This document shows, one piece after another, positions 1-8,864 of a stretch of 64,000 nucleotides of DNA. The translations under genes and the position numbers were made by a program. Source of the stretch: an uncultured Tolumonas sp. GTDB lineage: Bacteria; Pseudomonadota; Gammaproteobacteria; Enterobacterales; Aeromonadaceae. The stretch covers positions 874,501-938,500 of the forward strand of contig NZ_OY829944.1 of assembly GCF_963556105.2 (NCBI RefSeq). The letters are read 5' to 3'. The notes beneath the pieces were generated by a model that did not search any database, was not told the origin of the DNA, and saw nothing but the letters and a program-made list of their open reading frames with translations. How positions within the stretch are numbered: the stretch's first letter is position 1; the number at the start of each line of letters is the position of its first letter.

Positions 1-148
1 GCCGACCTGAAAAAGGGGCGCTATATTACCCGAAGCTTCACCTAGGGTCATCCGCTATCAAGTAAAGTTTTTATGAGGGGATGAATGAGAGAATAGTCTA
101 AAAATCGTTCAACCATTTGATCATATTGTCAGAAGTTGTCAGTAGTCG

Positions 149-177
149 TTGCCAAAAAAGATTGGTTTGGTTACTCT
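149..177 (+). promoter_or_regulatory. Putative sigma-70 promoter of tRNA-Gly(CCC)
   Basis: A TTGCCA box at 149-154 and a TACTCT box at 172-177 are separated by exactly 17 bases. They end 15 bases before the mature tRNA start. The spacing is ideal for the housekeeping sigma factor and no other gene lies upstream in the window. The assignment is by eye. The rest of bases 1-192 shows nothing else that I recognise. Confidence 0.45.
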
Positions 178-192
178 GCACATCCAGCCAGA

Positions 193-266
193 GCGGGCGT
201 AGTTCAATGGCAGAACTTCTGCTTCCCAAGCAGATAGCGTGGGTTCGATTCCCATCGCCCGCTCCA
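193..266 (+). tRNA. glyU: tRNA-Gly, anticodon CCC
   Basis: This is a complete 74-base cloverleaf including an encoded CCA end. The acceptor strand GCGGGCG pairs with CGCCCGC, the T arm contains GGTTCGATTCC, and the anticodon loop TTCCCAA sits between TCTGC and GCAGA. The anticodon CCC reads GGG glycine codons. The sequence closely resembles the enterobacterial glyU gene. A second, different glycine tRNA lies about 4 kb downstream, on the far side of siaABCD. Confidence 0.97.
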
Positions 267-419
267 AATTTCTTAAATCCCCTGATTCATCTCTGCCATT
301 CCTTTTTAATGATCCCGATGTATCTTGTTGCTGAAATGGTAAATATTATTTCTGTATTAACAAAACGTTGCTAATCTGTTGCAGATAAAAATGACTAACT
401 ACTAATTGGCGAGGAAAGG

Positions 420-2441
420 ATGCCATTACTGCTGGGTAGTTTACGCGGCAAGTTTGTGTTGCTGATGGCGATGGCTTACATCGTCACAATCGCATTGACC
501 TTGCTGGCGTTTAATAGCGTCAGTAGCAGTATCACGCGCACGCTGGGTGTACGTTTTGCTGAGAAACAGGTGCTGTATGAAAAAGCTCGGATCCGGGCGC
601 CGATCCTTAAAGAGATTGCGTTATCGCGGAAATTATCCGATTCGCCGATGTTGCAGACATGGGCAGAAAATGAATCAAACTCAACCTTGAAAGCACAAGC
701 TTTGCAAGAGCTGGAAAGTTTCCGTCAATCTTTTCAGGATGGTAGTTTTTTCTATGTTATTGATAGCTCCCGTCATTATTACTACAACGATCATCAAAAA
801 CAATATAGTGGTCATGAGCTGAGATTCACTCTGGATCCACAAATTCCGCAAGATAAGTGGTATTTCGTTTCCCGTACGTATGATGAACCGTACTCACTGA
901 ATGTCGATCACGATGTGGCGCTGGATGAGACTAAAGTCTGGATCAATACGCAAATTCGCACCAAGGATGGCCGCTATCTGGGTATGGCCGGCACGGGCAT
1001 GGATCTCACGGCGTTTGTGCGTGAATTTATTAAGAACGGGCATGATGGTGTTACCAATATTCTGATCGATGACAGTGCAGCTATTCAGGCACACCCCAAC
1101 CGGGATTACATTGATTTAAATAGTCAGGCGAAAGATGCCAAGGTGCGCTTTACCTTATTCAATCTGCTTGCTGTGCCGCAAGATCGTGTGGCGTTGCAAA
1201 CCGCGATTACTGAACTGCAGGCGGCGCCTGAGCATGTTAAAACTCTGTTTCTGACGTTAGACGGGCATGTGCAACTGGTCGGGCTGGCTTATTTGCCGGA
1301 AATGCACTGGCTGAATGTCACGGTGATGGATCTGGATAAACTGATTGGTGGCCAGATTTTCTCTTCATTAATACTGGTTTTGGTATTAGCGCTGTTTGTC
1401 TGTTTGTTGATTGTTACTTGGATCTTGCAGGCACTGGTATTGAAACGGTTGGATCCGTTGGATGGTGCGGCGCGTCAGGTTGCTGCCGGTAACTATTCTG
1501 CGCGCTTAACAGATAAGCGGAATGATGAAATCGGCCGGTTAGCTGTCGGGTTTAACCGCATGGCGGAGACGATTCGTGACAACACTAGCTTGCTGGAAGA
1601 GCGGGTGCAGCAACGAACTGAAGAGTTACACAGCGCGAATTTGCAGCTGGAACAGAAAAACAAACAGATCCTGGATTCGATCCGTTATGCCCGCATGATC
1701 CAAAGCGCCATTTTGCCGCGTTATGACTTGCTGAGTCGTTATCTGGCCGAACACATGGTGATCTGGCTGCCGCGTGATGTGGTGGGTGGCGACTTTTATT
1801 TTCTGCAACCCGATGAGGATGGTTGTTATATCGGTGTCGTTGATTGCACCGGCCATGGTATTCCAGGTGCTTTCATGAGCATGACGGCGAATGCCGTGAT
1901 CCGCCAGGTGTTGACCGGTTCACGCGATAAACCATTATCAGATTTACTGCTGTCGATCGATGAACAACTCCGGCTGACGTTACAGCATAGCCCTGATTCG
2001 GTGGGGCTCGATTATGGTCTTGATATCGGCTTGTGTCGTCTGTCAGCTGCGGAAGTTGAATATGCCGGTTGTGGCGTTGACCTCTATCTGTCGGGTGCCG
2101 GCGAAGTGCAGCGGCTGTCTTCCGCCCGTAGGGGGTTGGGTTATAAACGCCGTGCTCGTCGCGATAAACCGATCACCACTTATCGGTTGCCATTGACCGC
2201 AGACAGCCGTTGTTATCTGGTTAGTGACGGCTTGTTAGATCAATCTGGTGAGCCGAATGGTTATGGTTTTGGCCGTCAGCGTTTCCAGCAACTCTTGTTG
2301 CAGTGGCAGTCATTATCGTTGACTGAACAACAAGTTAAGTTAGTCGAAGAGTTGGCTCGTTATCAGGGAGACTTCTCACAACGAGATGATATTACTGTAT
2401 TTGGTTTCGCTATTTCACCGTTATTGCGAGGGAGCGTTTAG
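420..2441 (+). CDS. siaA: SiaA: membrane sensor with HAMP and PP2C/SpoIIE-type phosphatase domain
   Basis: This 673-residue inner-membrane protein phosphatase has a first membrane helix near residues 10-31, a large periplasmic sensor region to about 310, a second helix near 313-340, a HAMP linker, a short coiled coil, and a SpoIIE/PP2C phosphatase domain from about 430. The metal-binding signatures DVVGGDFYF and DCTGHGIPGAF are intact. In Pseudomonas aeruginosa SiaA dephosphorylates SiaC so that SiaC can activate the diguanylate cyclase SiaD. The gene order siaA-siaB-siaC-siaD here is the same. The start follows a good GAGGAAAGG ribosome site, and the stop codon abuts the siaB ATG. The ligand of the sensor domain cannot be told from sequence. 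Confidence 0.9.
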   Translation: MPLLLGSLRGKFVLLMAMAYIVTIALTLLAFNSVSSSITRTLGVRFAEKQVLYEKARIRAPILKEIALSRKLSDSPMLQTWAENESNSTLKAQALQELESFRQSFQDGSFFYVIDSSRHYYYNDHQKQYSGHELRFTLDPQIPQDKWYFVSRTYDEPYSLNVDHDVALDETKVWINTQIRTKDGRYLGMAGTGMDLTAFVREFIKNGHDGVTNILIDDSAAIQAHPNRDYIDLNSQAKDAKVRFTLFNLLAVPQDRVALQTAITELQAAPEHVKTLFLTLDGHVQLVGLAYLPEMHWLNVTVMDLDKLIGGQIFSSLILVLVLALFVCLLIVTWILQALVLKRLDPLDGAARQVAAGNYSARLTDKRNDEIGRLAVGFNRMAETIRDNTSLLEERVQQRTEELHSANLQLEQKNKQILDSIRYARMIQSAILPRYDLLSRYLAEHMVIWLPRDVVGGDFYFLQPDEDGCYIGVVDCTGHGIPGAFMSMTANAVIRQVLTGSRDKPLSDLLLSIDEQLRLTLQHSPDSVGLDYGLDIGLCRLSAAEVEYAGCGVDLYLSGAGEVQRLSSARRGLGYKRRARRDKPITTYRLPLTADSRCYLVSDGLLDQSGEPNGYGFGRQRFQQLLLQWQSLSLTEQQVKLVEELARYQGDFSQRDDITVFGFAISPLLRGSV

Positions 2442-2987
2442 ATGCAGCTGATTAATCTATGGTCGTTACATCGTCAGTTTGAAGAAGCGAATATTCAGAT
2501 CTGTTTTAATGGCCCATTGACGCACAGTATCATTGAAGAGCTGGGTATGGCGGTGCGTCGTTATCTGGAAAATGAAACACCGGGCACCGAAAAAATGATG
2601 GATATCTTTTCGGTTTACATCGAACAGACACAAAACGTGCGTAATTATGCGCGCAAGAAGCAATCGGCGGAAACGCCGGCGCTGTACAATACCATCACGC
2701 TGACCATTGGTCGGCAGGGTGAACAATACGTCGTAGTGTCGGGCAACGTGATCGATCTGGCGGATGTATCGCCGTTGGTTGCCAAAATTGAGCAACTGCG
2801 AACATTAGATGCTGCCGGACTCAAAGCGCTGTATAAAGAGCAACGCCGCAAACCACTGACTGATGAGGCCAGTGGTGCAGGGTTAGGGCTCATTGATATG
2901 GCAAGGAAGACCAGCCAGCCGCTGGAGTATCAGGTTCAACCTATCAATGATAAGACTGCGTTTTTCACTTTACAGGCAGTAGTGTGA
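2442..2987 (+). CDS. siaB: SiaB-family protein kinase
   Basis: This 181-residue soluble protein starts immediately after the siaA stop codon, so the two are probably translationally coupled. A glycine-rich segment GAGLGLIDMARK near residues 145-156 resembles the ATP lid of GHKL-type kinases. The known P. aeruginosa SiaB phosphorylates SiaC on a threonine and opposes SiaA. I assign it mainly from position between siaA and siaC, its size and this glycine-rich motif. No alternative function is suggested by its surroundings. Confidence 0.82.
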   Translation: MQLINLWSLHRQFEEANIQICFNGPLTHSIIEELGMAVRRYLENETPGTEKMMDIFSVYIEQTQNVRNYARKKQSAETPALYNTITLTIGRQGEQYVVVSGNVIDLADVSPLVAKIEQLRTLDAAGLKALYKEQRRKPLTDEASGAGLGLIDMARKTSQPLEYQVQPINDKTAFFTLQAVV

Positions 2988-2997
2988 GGCTTTTTTG

Positions 2998-3381
2998 ATG
3001 GATCATTTATTTATTTCGGCAACCACGTCATCGCCTGCTGTCAGTTTTAATGCAGAGACGGGCGTGTTGCAAATGACGGGTGAAAGTTACCCGGAAAACA
3101 CCTTTGAGTTTTATCATCCGATCATCCATTGGGTAAAAGAATATCTGAAAACGGCAGTAGGCAAAGTGACGTTGCAGTTAGAAATGCCTTATCTCAACAC
3201 CGGCAGTATTAAATGTTTAATGGATATCTTCGATCTGCTGGAAGATGCGCATGAGAACGGCCAGACTGTAGAAGTGATTTGGCGTTATCATCAGGGTAAC
3301 CCGAGAGCACAGGACACTGCGGAAGAATTCAGTGAAGATCTGACTTTCCCATTTTTGATTGAGGCGGTTGCTTGTGAGTAA
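2998..3381 (+). CDS. siaC: SiaC: phospho-switch partner of the diguanylate cyclase (DUF1987)
   Basis: This 127-residue protein is of the DUF1987 family. The ATG at 2998 follows GAGG with 8 bases of spacing and is preferred over an in-frame TTG one codon earlier. With this start, the threonine in the motif YLNTGSIK is residue 68. That is the position I recall as the phosphorylated threonine of P. aeruginosa SiaC. In that system SiaB phosphorylates this site, SiaA removes the phosphate, and unphosphorylated SiaC binds and activates SiaD. The 3' end overlaps the siaD start by 8 bases. Confidence 0.88.
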   Translation: MDHLFISATTSSPAVSFNAETGVLQMTGESYPENTFEFYHPIIHWVKEYLKTAVGKVTLQLEMPYLNTGSIKCLMDIFDLLEDAHENGQTVEVIWRYHQGNPRAQDTAEEFSEDLTFPFLIEAVACE

Positions 3382-4093
3382 TCATACCGACGAACATGAA
3401 ATGCAGATGCGTTTGTCTGCATTGGCAGAGCAGTATGGTGAACACCCGTTATTTGCGGAATTACAGCATTTAACGCAACAATACCATCGTCTTGAGCGGC
3501 GCTTGAATAAGGTTGCCCGCATTGGCGATATGATGCAGTCGCAGATCATGGAACTAAATCAAAAACTGGAACAGAAAGCGAGCAGCGATGCACTGACCGG
3601 CTTGTTAAATCGGGCCGGCGCTTATCAACGCATTAATGCGGTAGCCTCTTATTTGTTGCGGGAACAGCAACCCTTTGCTTTGCTGCTGTTAGATCTCGAC
3701 TATTTCAAACAGATCAATGACAGTTTTGGTCATCAAACCGGCGATCGGATCTTGATGGAACTGGCTGCTGAGCTGCAACGTAATTTACGCGGTTATGATT
3801 GCTGTGCCCGCTGGGGTGGTGAAGAATTTTTAGTGGTGTTGCCGGATTCATCTAAAGAGTCGATGTTATCGGTTGCCCAAAAAATATTGCAAGGCATTCG
3901 CCAATTACCGATGCCAGCGGAATGGACTCAGAGTTTAACCGCCAGTATTGGGTGTTACCTCTGTTTAGAGCCGGAAGCGATCGACGACAGTATTCGTAAG
4001 GCGGATTTAGCAATGTATCAGGCTAAGGCGCAAGGTCGAAATCAATTGGTTGTTTATGAACCCACCTTAGAAAAAACAAGAGTTGTTCTTTAA
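3374..4093 (+). CDS. siaD: SiaD: GGDEF diguanylate cyclase
   Basis: This protein of about 239 residues makes cyclic di-GMP from two GTP. An N-terminal helical region (about 1-75) carries heptad-like leucines, consistent with a SiaC-binding stalk. The GGDEF domain that follows has DALTGLLNRAG and the catalytic motif GGEEF. An RGYD sequence five residues before GGEEF matches the product-inhibition I-site RxxD. The GTG at 3374 follows GAGG and overlaps the end of siaC, so I take it as the start instead of a TTG at 3359. It is the output gene of the siaABCD operon, which in Pseudomonas controls aggregation and biofilm formation. Confidence 0.9.
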   Translation: MSNHTDEHEMQMRLSALAEQYGEHPLFAELQHLTQQYHRLERRLNKVARIGDMMQSQIMELNQKLEQKASSDALTGLLNRAGAYQRINAVASYLLREQQPFALLLLDLDYFKQINDSFGHQTGDRILMELAAELQRNLRGYDCCARWGGEEFLVVLPDSSKESMLSVAQKILQGIRQLPMPAEWTQSLTASIGCYLCLEPEAIDDSIRKADLAMYQAKAQGRNQLVVYEPTLEKTRVVL

Positions 4094-4133
4094 AGCTTAC
4101 TCTGATAGATTAGCGGCCGTCTTATCAGCCGGT

Positions 4134-4170
4134 CTGTAACATTCTGATGTTACAGTGTTTTAATTTTGAC
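4134..4170 (+). terminator. Hairpin after siaD, possible terminator
   Basis: CTGTAAC at 4134-4140 pairs perfectly with GTTACAG at 4149-4155 across an 8-base loop. A T-rich tail, broken by two A residues, follows. It lies between siaD and the second glycine tRNA and would separate their transcription. Confidence 0.5.
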
Positions 4171-4181
4171 CGGTATGCCTT

Positions 4182-4256
<75 letters not shown>

Positions 4257-4291
4257 ATTTCCTTCTCTTATTCTTCCTGTTTATCTCTGGA

Positions 4292-5303
4292 TTATTTTGT
4301 TTTTGGCTCATCGTTTGTTTCTGGCCAGCGTTCTTTTATTTCAATAATTTCGGGCAGATGCTCCAAAAACAAAGGGATCAGGGCTGGGTCAAAATGCTGT
4401 CCGGCTTCTTGTTTCAGATAGCTCACGGCGTCGCTGACTGTCCAGGCTTTCTTATAGGGGCGAGCGGTGGTTAGCGCATCGAAAACATCGGCAATGGCCA
4501 CAATTCGCCCTTCAATAGGAATATCTTCGCCTTCCAGTTGATAGGGGTAACCGGTGCCGTTCCATTTTTCATGATGTGTTAAGGCCATCAGATGTGCCAT
4601 GCGCAGTAATCCGGAAGAGTGATGGCCGATAATTTCGGCACCGATTTCGGGGTGCTTACGCATGATCACCCATTCCTCTTCGGTAAATTTACCTGGTTTT
4701 TTTCAACACACTGTCTGGGACACCAATTTTTCCAATGTCATGCATCGGTGCTGCGTTCAGTACATCATCGGCGTAGACTTGCGAAAAACCAGCAGCCAGC
4801 GCAATGATGCGTGAATAGTGGCTCATACGTATGACATGGCGACCGGTTTCATTATCTTTGTATTCTGCGGCCATCCCCAGACGCTGCACAATCTGCAGGC
4901 GGGTTTCTTTCAATTCGTTGATGCTGACTAATGCCAGATGCGTTCTGATCCGCGCGCGGACGACTAACGGGCTGACCGGTTTGGTGATGTAATCGACAGC
5001 ACCGGCGTCAAAGCCCTGCGCCTCATCAACATCTTCCGCCAGTGCGGTGACAAAAATGACCGGAATATTCATGGTGAGCGGGTTTTGTTTTAACCGCCGA
5101 CAGACATCGTGGCCGCTGAGGTAGGGCATCATCACATCGAGCAAGATCAACGCGGGTTGTTCTTTGGTCGCTAATTCCAGCGCTTTGATTCCATCTTTAG
5201 CAAACAATAAACGGTATTCCTCCTGCAAAATTTGCCGTAACACTTGCAGGTTTAACGGTTCATCATCTACCAGTAATAAAACCGGCCGGGTATCGATCAT
5301 CAT
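4292..5303 (-). pseudogene. REC-HD-GYP response regulator, frameshifted
   Basis: A receiver domain (phosphoacceptor in LILLDVMMP) is joined to an HD-GYP domain, the type that hydrolyses cyclic di-GMP. The frame breaks in a run of seven T (4697-4703 on the plus strand; seven A in the coding strand). The first part, 4689-5303, ends after HDIGKIGVPDSVLKKTR. The second part continues in another frame with PGKFTEEEWVIMRKHPEIG and holds HHEKWNGTGYP. With six A the two parts join into one 336-residue protein with the full HD and GYP motifs. The ATG at 5303 overlaps the stop of the upstream histidine kinase as ATGA, so the two are a coupled pair. It may be a true mutation, a phase-variable tract, programmed slippage or a sequencing error. 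Confidence 0.85.
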
Positions 5304-8300
5304 GCGTTGGCCCCTTTGGTTTGGTAAGGCTGATATAGCCGTTCCAATGCCTGTAATGCCTCATCAAATTCGAAACTATCTAATGCGTTACGCAAGGTTA
5401 TCCACTCGGGATGTAACTCTTTTTGCGGTAGCTGTTTGGCCAATAACTGCAGAGCCTCATCGTTTAACTCACCATGCTTCAGCGCTTGTTTTAACTCTAG
5501 TGCAGCTTTTAATAATGCGCCGATATCTAATGGAGATTCGTTGCTGTCTTCGTTATCAGTCACAGCAATCGGTTTATTTTGTCCCCAGATTTGTAAGGCT
5601 TGTGAGGTTTTATTAAGCCCTTCGGCGAGCCGCTCTAACAGTGCAGGTGCTATTTCTTCACGTAATAAACAGTAACTTTCCAATTTTTGCGCTAAAGCGG
5701 CTAATTGTTTTAAGGCCAGATTATTACAAACGCCTTTCAGTTTATGTGCGTAATAGCGTCCTTGTTCCGCATTGGCGAAGGTTTGTTGTAATTGATTCAG
5801 CGATGGTTGGTACTCATTGGCAAATCGCAATAACGCCTGTCGATAGGCTTGTGGTTGCCCCCAGAGTTTTAAGCCTTGCCGATAGTGTAAACCGGGGATC
5901 AACGGTGTTTCATCCAAGGCTTGTGATGAAACGGATGAGCTTGATGGCAGCGGTAATGGGCTCAATTCCAGTTTTAATACGCGGGCTATTTCCAGCAGTA
6001 ATTTTTCGATTTCGATGGGTTTGGAAGCAAAACCATCCATCCCCGCATCTCGGGCTGCAAAACGATCATCTTGGAACACACTGGCTGTCAGAGCGATAAC
6101 CGGAATGGGCGGCTGATGTTTTTCCTGTTCATATTGGCGGATCTGACGTGTTGCGGTGAGCCCATCCATGCCTGGCATTTGTACATCCATCAAGATCAGA
6201 TCGAACTGCCGTTCCTGTGCCAGAGCGACTGCTTCGTGACCGTCGTGTGCCAGAGTGATTTTATGCCCTCGTTCCCGCAATATTAACGCCAGCAGATCCA
6301 GATTTTGTTGTACATCATCGGCCACCAAAATATTGAGTGCTGGCAAGCTGACGGCTGTTTGCGGTGTTAATGCCGCAGGGGCTTCCCCGATGACAATCGG
6401 CAGCAGCACATGGAAGTGAGTGCCCACACCAACCAGACTATCCAACCAGATCTTGCCGCCCATTAGTTCAACTAATTGTTTGCAGATGGTTGTACCAAGC
6501 CCGGTGCCGCCATAACGCCGGGTGACAGACGCATCCGCTTGGGTGAACGGCTCGAATATCCGTTCCAGCCGTTCGCTGGCGATCCCGATCCCGGTATCCT
6601 GAATATTAAAATGCAGCTGCTCTTGTTCCCGAGTTACGGATAACACTACTTGTCCGTGTTCGGTGAATTTGATGGCATTACCGATCAGATTGGTGAGCAC
6701 TTGCCGTAAACGCAGCGGATCGCCTTTCAGATAAGTCGGTAAGTCGGGAGCTTGTTGTAAGATGAGTTGCAGCCCTTTGTTACGTGCCCCGATCTCCAGT
6801 GCCTGCATTAACTCTTGCAGCAGATCAGGCAGCGAAAAATCGATCTCTTCCAGTTCGATATTGCCACGTTCCATTTTGGCCGTATCGAGTATGTCATTTA
6901 GCAGACGCAGCAGGGATTTTGCCGATTGACGGATCGTTTCTAAGTGCTGCCGCTGCTCTGGTTGCAGATTAGAGGCCAGCACGACATCGGTGAAGCCGAT
7001 GATGGCATTCATTGGTGTGCGGATCTCATGGCTCATGTTGGCTAGGAAGGCAGTTTTGGCGGCCGCTGCTTGTTCAGCGCGGTTTTTGGCTTCCACCAGC
7101 GCTTGCTCCATGGCGTGGCGTTCGGAAATATCAAAGATCACCCCGTCTAACCACACCAGCTGACCGCGATCATCAAACACGCTGCTGCCGTGTTCCCATA
7201 CCCAGTGGTATTCACCGTCGCGGTTGCGTAGGCGATATTCCACGGTGTAAGGCTGACGAGCCCACACACCGTCGGCGATGGCTTCCTGTACCCGATCCCA
7301 GTCATCGGGGTGGATCAAGGAATTAAAATTGAGTTCTTGGCGTTTATTGATGAAATCAAAAGACGGGTAACCGGTCAATTCAATAACAGCATCGCTGACA
7401 AACACTAACGGGCGGTTGTCTTCCGGCAGGGCACGATAAGAAACGCCGGGCATATTTGAGATCAGTGAACGAAATTGCTGTTCGTTATCCCGCAGCGCAA
7501 TTTCCACCTGATGGCGTTTACTGATGTCTTCGACAAAACCGACAAATAACTCTTCACCCGGAATGTGCATGTGCCCGACCGACAGCTGCAGGGGAAAGGT
7601 TTGGCCGGATTTACGAATACCCTGTATGACCCAAGTGCGGTCAGCCCGCAGTGGTTCATCATGATGTAGCATATAAACCATCCGGCTGAGCTGCACTGGC
7701 ATCAGTGTTAAGCGGTTGACATTCTTACCGAGAATTTCATCGGCCGACCAACCGAAGATCTCTTCAGCGGCGCGGTTAAATTGCTGGATATGTCCACGCA
7801 TATCGGTGATCACAATGCCGGTAACGGCAGTATCGATCACGGAACGAAAGCGGGTTTCATTGATACGCAGATGATCCAACATATCGCGATAACGCATTAA
7901 ACCGCTGGTGGCCACAATCAGCAGAATAACAATCAAGGTGATCAAGGCGACCATGATACTGAGGTATTCCGGCTGCATATTTTCCAGCGATATGCCCGTA
8001 TGTGGCATAGCGACCAGACGCAATGCGGCCATGTTGCTGTAATGCATACCTGCCGTCGCTACGCCTATCAAGACGCTGCTGAGTAACATATGCGCGGTAT
8101 TCCCAAACGTTTTCCGTAATTGTGTTTGTAGAAAATAAACCCAGAGTGCGAGGGTTGAGAACACGATGCCAATGAGTAAAGAGATGATAAATAAGGTGGC
8201 ATCATAACGAATGGCGGCATCCAGCTGCATCGCACGGATGCCGGTTTGATGCATGATGGCGATGCCGAAGCCTAAAATGATCCCGCTTTCAAATAGCCGG

Positions 8301-8665
8301 AAATAGGAATCTGGATGATTTATTAATAATGATAACGCTAACCAGGATGCAGCGATGCTGGGCGTTAACGAAATCAGCGTCAGAGTGAGGTCGTAACTCA
8401 CATAGGTGTGCAGAGGGCAGGCGAGCATGCCGATAAAATGCATAGCCCAGACGCCACCACCTAAACCGAACCCGCCTGCCAGTACCATGGCTCTTTGGGT
8501 GATGTTTTGATGCGCGCGTTGCGCTTGCCCTGCAATCAAAAAGGCCATGAACGCGGCAAATATCACCACCAGAATAGATAATAAAACCAACCACAGATTG
8601 TACTCGCCCATGATCAGCAGCGCTTGCTCATCAGTCGGGTGCCAGAATTGGAGTGGAAATTCCAT
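5300..8665 (-). CDS. MHYT-PAS-PAS hybrid sensor histidine kinase with REC and Hpt domains
   Basis: This inner-membrane hybrid kinase has about 1121 residues. The N-terminal third is a seven-helix MHYT domain with the repeated motifs MHFIGM, MHQTG and MHYSNM, a proposed copper-linked sensor of oxygen, CO or NO. Two PAS domains follow, then a HisKA domain with phosphoacceptor His546 in MSHEIRTPMN, an HATPase domain (GTGLGTTICKQLVELMGG), a receiver with Asp827 in LILMDVQMPGMDG, and an Hpt domain with His974 in AHKLKG. A full phosphorelay to the coupled HD-GYP regulator (ATGA overlap) is implied. I chose ATG 8665, which has AGAG upstream. ATG 8710 is also possible, and longer forms would run into the gltX start region. 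Confidence 0.9.
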   Translation of the reverse strand: MEFPLQFWHPTDEQALLIMGEYNLWLVLLSILVVIFAAFMAFLIAGQAQRAHQNITQRAMVLAGGFGLGGGVWAMHFIGMLACPLHTYVSYDLTLTLISLTPSIAASWLALSLLINHPDSYFRLFESGIILGFGIAIMHQTGIRAMQLDAAIRYDATLFIISLLIGIVFSTLALWVYFLQTQLRKTFGNTAHMLLSSVLIGVATAGMHYSNMAALRLVAMPHTGISLENMQPEYLSIMVALITLIVILLIVATSGLMRYRDMLDHLRINETRFRSVIDTAVTGIVITDMRGHIQQFNRAAEEIFGWSADEILGKNVNRLTLMPVQLSRMVYMLHHDEPLRADRTWVIQGIRKSGQTFPLQLSVGHMHIPGEELFVGFVEDISKRHQVEIALRDNEQQFRSLISNMPGVSYRALPEDNRPLVFVSDAVIELTGYPSFDFINKRQELNFNSLIHPDDWDRVQEAIADGVWARQPYTVEYRLRNRDGEYHWVWEHGSSVFDDRGQLVWLDGVIFDISERHAMEQALVEAKNRAEQAAAAKTAFLANMSHEIRTPMNAIIGFTDVVLASNLQPEQRQHLETIRQSAKSLLRLLNDILDTAKMERGNIELEEIDFSLPDLLQELMQALEIGARNKGLQLILQQAPDLPTYLKGDPLRLRQVLTNLIGNAIKFTEHGQVVLSVTREQEQLHFNIQDTGIGIASERLERIFEPFTQADASVTRRYGGTGLGTTICKQLVELMGGKIWLDSLVGVGTHFHVLLPIVIGEAPAALTPQTAVSLPALNILVADDVQQNLDLLALILRERGHKITLAHDGHEAVALAQERQFDLILMDVQMPGMDGLTATRQIRQYEQEKHQPPIPVIALTASVFQDDRFAARDAGMDGFASKPIEIEKLLLEIARVLKLELSPLPLPSSSSVSSQALDETPLIPGLHYRQGLKLWGQPQAYRQALLRFANEYQPSLNQLQQTFANAEQGRYYAHKLKGVCNNLALKQLAALAQKLESYCLLREEIAPALLERLAEGLNKTSQALQIWGQNKPIAVTDNEDSNESPLDIGALLKAALELKQALKHGELNDEALQLLAKQLPQKELHPEWITLRNALDSFEFDEALQALERLYQPYQTKGANA

Positions 8666-8864
8666 GTGGTGTTCTCTATTCGTCGATAAGGTTAAATCAT
8701 CGGTGTTCATTAACTCATTGAGATGTCTGCCTTGCTGAGTGTAGCTGTAATTATTCTGCTCGGGTGAGAGTTCAGTTGCGGGTGATGGTTTTTCTCTGCG
8801 CAGGCGAGTGTTAGAATGTGATCTATCCGAAAGTCCTGAAATAATTCCAGTCACAAGGAAGCCC

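Noticed and set aside
117-374. 85-codon open frame across tRNA-Gly(CCC)
   Set aside because: It reads through a tRNA gene and has no ribosome site or family features.
7012-7326. Plus-strand open frames inside the MHYT kinase and other long genes
   Set aside because: They are shadows of strongly supported genes on the other strand, with no ribosome site or recognisable protein.
8808-8864. N-terminal extension of gltX
   Set aside because: The family N-terminus RFAPSPTG begins right after ATG 8865 with a good ribosome site; the extension has no family match.
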